Both the position numbers and the translations under genes were made by a program. The notes below the pieces were generated by a model that worked only from the letters and a program-made list of their open reading frames with translations, had not been told where the DNA came from and ran no database searches. A stretch of DNA of 21,249 nt from a virus. The stretch spans positions 1 through 21,249 of IMG/VR virus record IMGVR_UViG_3300035670_001410; one strand, 5' to 3'. Below, piece after piece: positions 18,692 to 21,249 of this stretch; the stretch's first letter is position 1; each line of letters begins with the position of its first letter.

Positions 18692-19524
18692 AACTGTAAC
18701 CATCTCACGTCAAGGTTTCCCGATTCAGAGATCCCATAAAGAGCTACGTTTTCTCCTAGAGGGATTTCCATGTTAGAACCACCAGAGACTTTAATCCCAC
18801 CAGTAGCTCCAGAAGCTGTCACGTCCGAGCTTCCAACAAATACTGCTTTGTTGCCAAGGTTCTGAATCAAAACTCTTATGCGTCCTGCGATTGCTGTGCA
18901 AATAGCAGTGGCAGTTGTATCAGGGATTGAAGTCGAGCCTTGGTCTAGCGAAATATTTGGAGAGTCCACAACTCTCATCCTGCGATAAAGATCAGAGATC
19001 ACATCTGCTCTATCACCTGTAGCAGATACGGCAGACAAAGCACCACTTAAGGCTCTCATACCAATCTTTAAAGGATTACCTGCATCAACGGTATCATCGG
19101 CTACAGAGCCTTGGACATAAACGCCGTTAGAAGATCCACCCAAACGATCCCAACTTGTGCCGTTATAGACCATCGCAAAAGCATTGACGTCTAACCCGTG
19201 AATGTTTGCAGCAGTCAACCCATCGGCATTGGCTGTGCCTCCTGTAGATCTAAAAACTTGCTCTACTGCGCTAGGAGTTGCCGCTCTTGTATGAGCTATC
19301 ACGCCTACGTTGTCAGGCGTCTCGTTAGTAGTTACGGCATAAACACCATCAAGATCAACGGTCAAAGATCCACCAGCAACATTGACGTCTAAAGCTTCAA
19401 TGCCACCAATAGTTGTTGAGGTTAGTTTCCCACCAGATCCATAAAGATAGGAAGCTACGCTATCCCCATCGTCTGGAGTTGTCCCGTTATAAATAAGCTT
19501 GTCCTTGCCTACACCTATCCCCAT
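18685..19524 (-). CDS. Virion protein (tail fibre or head decoration type)
   Basis: 279 residues, Gly/Ser/Thr/Asp-rich, typical of phage surface proteins. Residues 35-90 (IEALDVNVAGGSLTVDLDGVY, then VTTNETPDNVGVIAHTRAATP) and 105-140 (IHGLDVNAFAMVYNGTSWDRLGG) are the repetitive beta motif found in many phage structural proteins; residues 200-279 (RVLIQNLGNKAVFVGSSDVT... to DVRWLQLA) are the same domain as in the gene at 18016-18339. The ATG at 19524 has AAGGGAGGGTTTTAAA before it. Probably one of the main receptor-binding or decoration proteins. No catalytic site. Confidence 0.7.
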   Translation of the reverse strand: MGIGVGKDKLIYNGTTPDDGDSVASYLYGSGGKLTSTTIGGIEALDVNVAGGSLTVDLDGVYAVTTNETPDNVGVIAHTRAATPSAVEQVFRSTGGTANADGLTAANIHGLDVNAFAMVYNGTSWDRLGGSSNGVYVQGSVADDTVDAGNPLKIGMRALSGALSAVSATGDRADVISDLYRRMRVVDSPNISLDQGSTSIPDTTATAICTAIAGRIRVLIQNLGNKAVFVGSSDVTASGATGGIKVSGGSNMEIPLGENVALYGISESGNLDVRWLQLA

Positions 19525-19602
19525 TTTAAAACCCTCCCTTGGTCTTTAATTGTTTGATTGATACTTTTATTTTAACAGATCTCTCAGAAGTTGAAAAGTC
19601 TA

Positions 19603-19950
19603 CTAGATCCAATACTCCAGCGAGACCTTGGCACCAGCCATTTTAGAACGGATGTAAAGATTTATTGGCACAGTTACTTTGATATTATCTCTCGCATACG
19701 ATGATCCTGCTCCGAGCTCAAGCGTCTCGTCTATCGCTCCCGATTGATATGTGAAACTGATAGGCGCACTCCCCTTGGGCTTGATAACAAAAGATCTAAC
19801 GCCTACTGGTAGAATGACGTTATAGTCTGTGTTTGCTAGCACACAATCAATGATCGATATCGTAGGAGTGCCAGCAGCAGCCACATCAAAGGTAATCGTA
19901 TTAATGACGTTCACATCTTGGACTGGTAGTTCTATGACTCCATAACTCAT
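19603..19950 (-). CDS. Small beta-sandwich virion protein
   Basis: 115 residues from the ATG 19950, which overlaps the upstream stop as ATGA; an earlier ATG at 19998 would overlap by 52 bases and is rejected. All-beta composition: MSYGVIELPVQDVNVINTIT, then ISIIDCVLANTDYNVILPVG, FVIKPKGSAPISFTYQSGAI and INLYIRSKMAGAKVSLEYW. The FVIKPKGSAPI...LYIRSKMAGAKV part looks similar in strand order to the domain shared by the genes at 18016 and 18685, though weaker. AGGAAAGATCAGCCG lies upstream. Structural, surface type; exact role unknown. Confidence 0.6.
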   Translation of the reverse strand: MSYGVIELPVQDVNVINTITFDVAAAGTPTISIIDCVLANTDYNVILPVGVRSFVIKPKGSAPISFTYQSGAIDETLELGAGSSYARDNIKVTVPINLYIRSKMAGAKVSLEYWI

Positions 19951-20303
19951 CGGCTGATCTTTCCTATTGCAATGGCTGAGAGCGTTCCCGTTGAACATGT
20001 GCCATGAAGATAAACAACTCGCACATATCTATAACCAATCATTCCAAGATCCCACAACTTTGTAAGCCTTGGCGTGTCTATAGTTGTTGGGCTTCCTTTG
20101 ATCTGATCCCAGTGCTCAGCATCACAGGAAGCTTCTAAAGATAACGCACCGTCAATCGTATCGTTACCCGTCCAAAACGCTTGGATAGACCCACAGACCA
20201 TCTCTTTAAAATCCGCTATGTGAGATGTCTGGTCACTGGCCATCGATACGTCAGAGAACAAATAGGCTCGATTTACGTTGCGTGGCGTTACCTTTTCACT
20301 CAT
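19947..20303 (-). CDS. Small virion protein, beta-sandwich
   Basis: 118 residues. Contains FKEMVCGSIQAFWTGNDTID, GALSLEASCDAEHWDQIKGS and YRYVRVVYLHGTCSTGTLSA, a pattern of strands ending in a conserved-looking Tyr/Arg/Val-Tyr strand that I know from small conserved phage structural proteins of unknown function. The next gene overlaps its stop (ATGA, 19947-19950), and it follows the amidase gene by one base, so it belongs to the virion/lysis operon. No enzymatic residues are recognised. Possibly a tail or decoration component. Confidence 0.6.
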   Translation of the reverse strand: MSEKVTPRNVNRAYLFSDVSMASDQTSHIADFKEMVCGSIQAFWTGNDTIDGALSLEASCDAEHWDQIKGSPTTIDTPRLTKLWDLGMIGYRYVRVVYLHGTCSTGTLSAIAIGKISR

Positions 20304-20304
20304 A

Positions 20305-20577
20305 CTATTTGCTCACTAAAAATAAAGAAGCAGTTTTTAAAACGATCTCGCTCATTTTCTCTACGATCTCTTTAATCTCTTCAGCATCCAAATCAGCAAG
20401 CTCATCTTTCACGTCTGAGATTCCTGCTAAAGTCTCTGGAAGCTTGGTCATGGCTGGCACAAACTTGGCAAAGTCTGCTAACGTGATCTTGTCATCATCT
20501 TTCTTGGCTTCGATAATACCATCGATAATAGATTCTAACTGCTCTAGCACGTCCATAGTTTCATTGATATCAGTCAT
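20305..20577 (-). CDS. Possible in-frame internal start: separate 90-residue product
   Basis: The ATG at 20577 is in the amidase frame (residue 206) and has AGGAG eight bases upstream (GAGGAGACACAAGAG before the ATG), better than many true starts here. The product would begin MTDINETMDVLEQLESIIDG and cover only the C-terminal helical domain. Phages do make nested in-frame products (for example lambda C/Nu3), but this one is inferred from the site alone. Alternatively the codons for EETQEM simply happen to look like a ribosome binding site. Confidence 0.35.
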   Translation of the reverse strand: MTDINETMDVLEQLESIIDGIIEAKKDDDKITLADFAKFVPAMTKLPETLAGISDVKDELADLDAEEIKEIVEKMSEIVLKTASLFLVSK

Positions 20578-21249
20578 CTCTTGTGTCTCCTCTAAAATTG
20601 TTTTTGATGATTCTAATAGAAACATACTACTTGAACTTGGCTCTCCAATCAAATAATCGTAGATAACTTTTGCGCCAGCTTTCATCCCCTTTTTAATTCT
20701 CTCTTTAATAGGCTCATTAGATATCTCGTCATCTACAAACTCTAGCTCACTTAAGATACAACACGGACAACCTGAACGCTCGGCAGCGTTTAGAACAGAA
20801 AGACCAGCAGCCATCACGCCTCTAGGATAACCAACCGTGCCAGAGAAAACATTGTTACCTATCGCTTTAGCCGTCTCGATTGCAAACTTTGAAGCTACAT
20901 AGATCGATGCTTTCTTGGCATACTTGGAATGCACCATCGCACATGTGTAAAATTCTTTGCCCTTGCTAGCGTTGAGATGCAGACTCAAAAAGAAATCATA
21001 ACCCTTGGCCTTGCTTCCTATCTCATAGAGATCATCCTCTAGTGGATCATAGATATCACTGGCAATGCCTAGCTTCTCTAGCTCTTCTTTCATTACCTGA
21101 GCTTGGAACCTATTGAGATCCTCTTCTTGCACGCTTGGAGACTTACCTCTTGCCCCCACTTTGTGCTCGCTGTGACCTGCATCCAATAACACTTTGTAAG
21201 AAAGCTTAGGAGATTCTTTATCTATAGGCTTCTCAGGAATATGCTTGGC
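20305..21249 (-). CDS. N-acetylmuramoyl-L-alanine amidase (Amidase_3), start outside the window
   Basis: The frame is open up to base 21249 and reads through the GTG at 21192 (preceded by KPIDKESPKLSYK), so the N-terminus lies outside. The zinc-amidase motifs are all present: DAGH (His 7 when the GTG is residue 1), the Glu ligand in QEEDLN (23-24), SLHLNA (His 72) and the catalytic Glu in LSELEFVDD (about 149). It hydrolyses the amide between MurNAc and L-alanine in peptidoglycan, i.e. lysis or virion entry. After residue 205 comes a 90-residue acidic helical region with an ITLADFAKFVPAMTKLPETLAG motif that occurs elsewhere in phages as a protein of its own, by my recollection. An upstream domain or signal cannot be seen. 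Confidence 0.85.
   Translation of the reverse strand, partial: AKHIPEKPIDKESPKLSYKVLLDAGHSEHKVGARGKSPSVQEEDLNRFQAQVMKEELEKLGIASDIYDPLEDDLYEIGSKAKGYDFFLSLHLNASKGKEFYTCAMVHSKYAKKASIYVASKFAIETAKAIGNNVFSGTVGYPRGVMAAGLSVLNAAERSGCPCCILSELEFVDDEISNEPIKERIKKGMKAGAKVIYDYLIGEPSSSSMFLLESSKTILEETQEMTDINETMDVLEQLESIIDGIIEAKKDDDKITLADFAKFVPAMTKLPETLAGISDVKDELADLDAEEIKEIVEKMSEIVLKTASLFLVSK

Noticed and set aside
20225-20656. A 143-residue plus-strand ORF opposite the amidase gene
   Set aside because: Ser/Ile-rich antisense of a well-supported amidase gene, no ribosome binding site, and its composition is that of a shadow frame.
21190-21192. GTG at 21192 as the true start of the amidase
   Set aside because: The frame remains open to the window edge with credible sequence (KPIDKESPKLSYK before VLLDAGH) and there is no ribosome binding site just before the GTG.

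Overview
The window looks like part of a tailed double-stranded DNA bacteriophage (or prophage) genome of modest GC (roughly 40%, my estimate). The evidence is a terminase large-subunit start at the left edge, an almost entirely minus-strand gene set in tight ATGA/TAATG overlaps, a phage primase-helicase, a Sak4-type recombinase with an SSB, a phage RuvC, beta-rich virion proteins and an amidase at the right edge. The host cannot be named from the sequence. No tRNA, rRNA, CRISPR array or insertion sequence was seen.

Layout, in the transcriptional (right to left) direction: (1) 21249-16839 is a virion/lysis module, with an amidase carrying an extra C-terminal domain, several small beta-sandwich-like proteins and a 224-aa protein. 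(2) 16844-16143 holds the only two plus-strand genes, a RuvC-like resolvase and a one-helix membrane protein. They converge on the virion module at a two-way terminator that contains both stop codons. (3) 16008-12623 is the recombination/replication module: a 28-codon ORF, Sak4-like ATPase, SSB-like protein, a strong terminator, then a DEAH helicase. (4) 12622-12033 is a non-coding control region with three regularly spaced palindromes, other dyads and a plus-strand candidate small RNA. (5) 12032-8691 has two related winged-helix proteins and a primase-helicase. (6) 8698-5426 holds small phage genes, two ParB-like proteins, a 55-aa zinc ribbon and an ABC-ATPase/GNAT fusion. (7) 5425-2922 is a control region and a run of small unknown genes ending in a strong terminator. 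(8) 2844-1 has a promoter, a pair of overlapping genes (one a ribbon-helix-helix DNA-binding protein), small unknown genes and the terminase genes.

The most notable system is the ParB-like protein translationally coupled to an ABC-ATPase/GNAT fusion (5426-7047), in an architecture that recalls phage DNA-modification (Mom-type) enzymes. By hand count it sits in an AT-rich, GATC-poor block (3 GATC in about 1.25 kb) inside a strongly GATC-rich genome (about 1 per 70 bases next door). The compositional border falls inside the ParB gene, so its C-terminus and the fusion protein may have been exchanged as a unit. Other points of interest are the candidate small RNA and palindromes near the replication genes, a hairpin that hides a ribosome binding site, an in-frame internal start in the amidase gene, an out-of-frame gene overlap of 185 bases and several very small genes.
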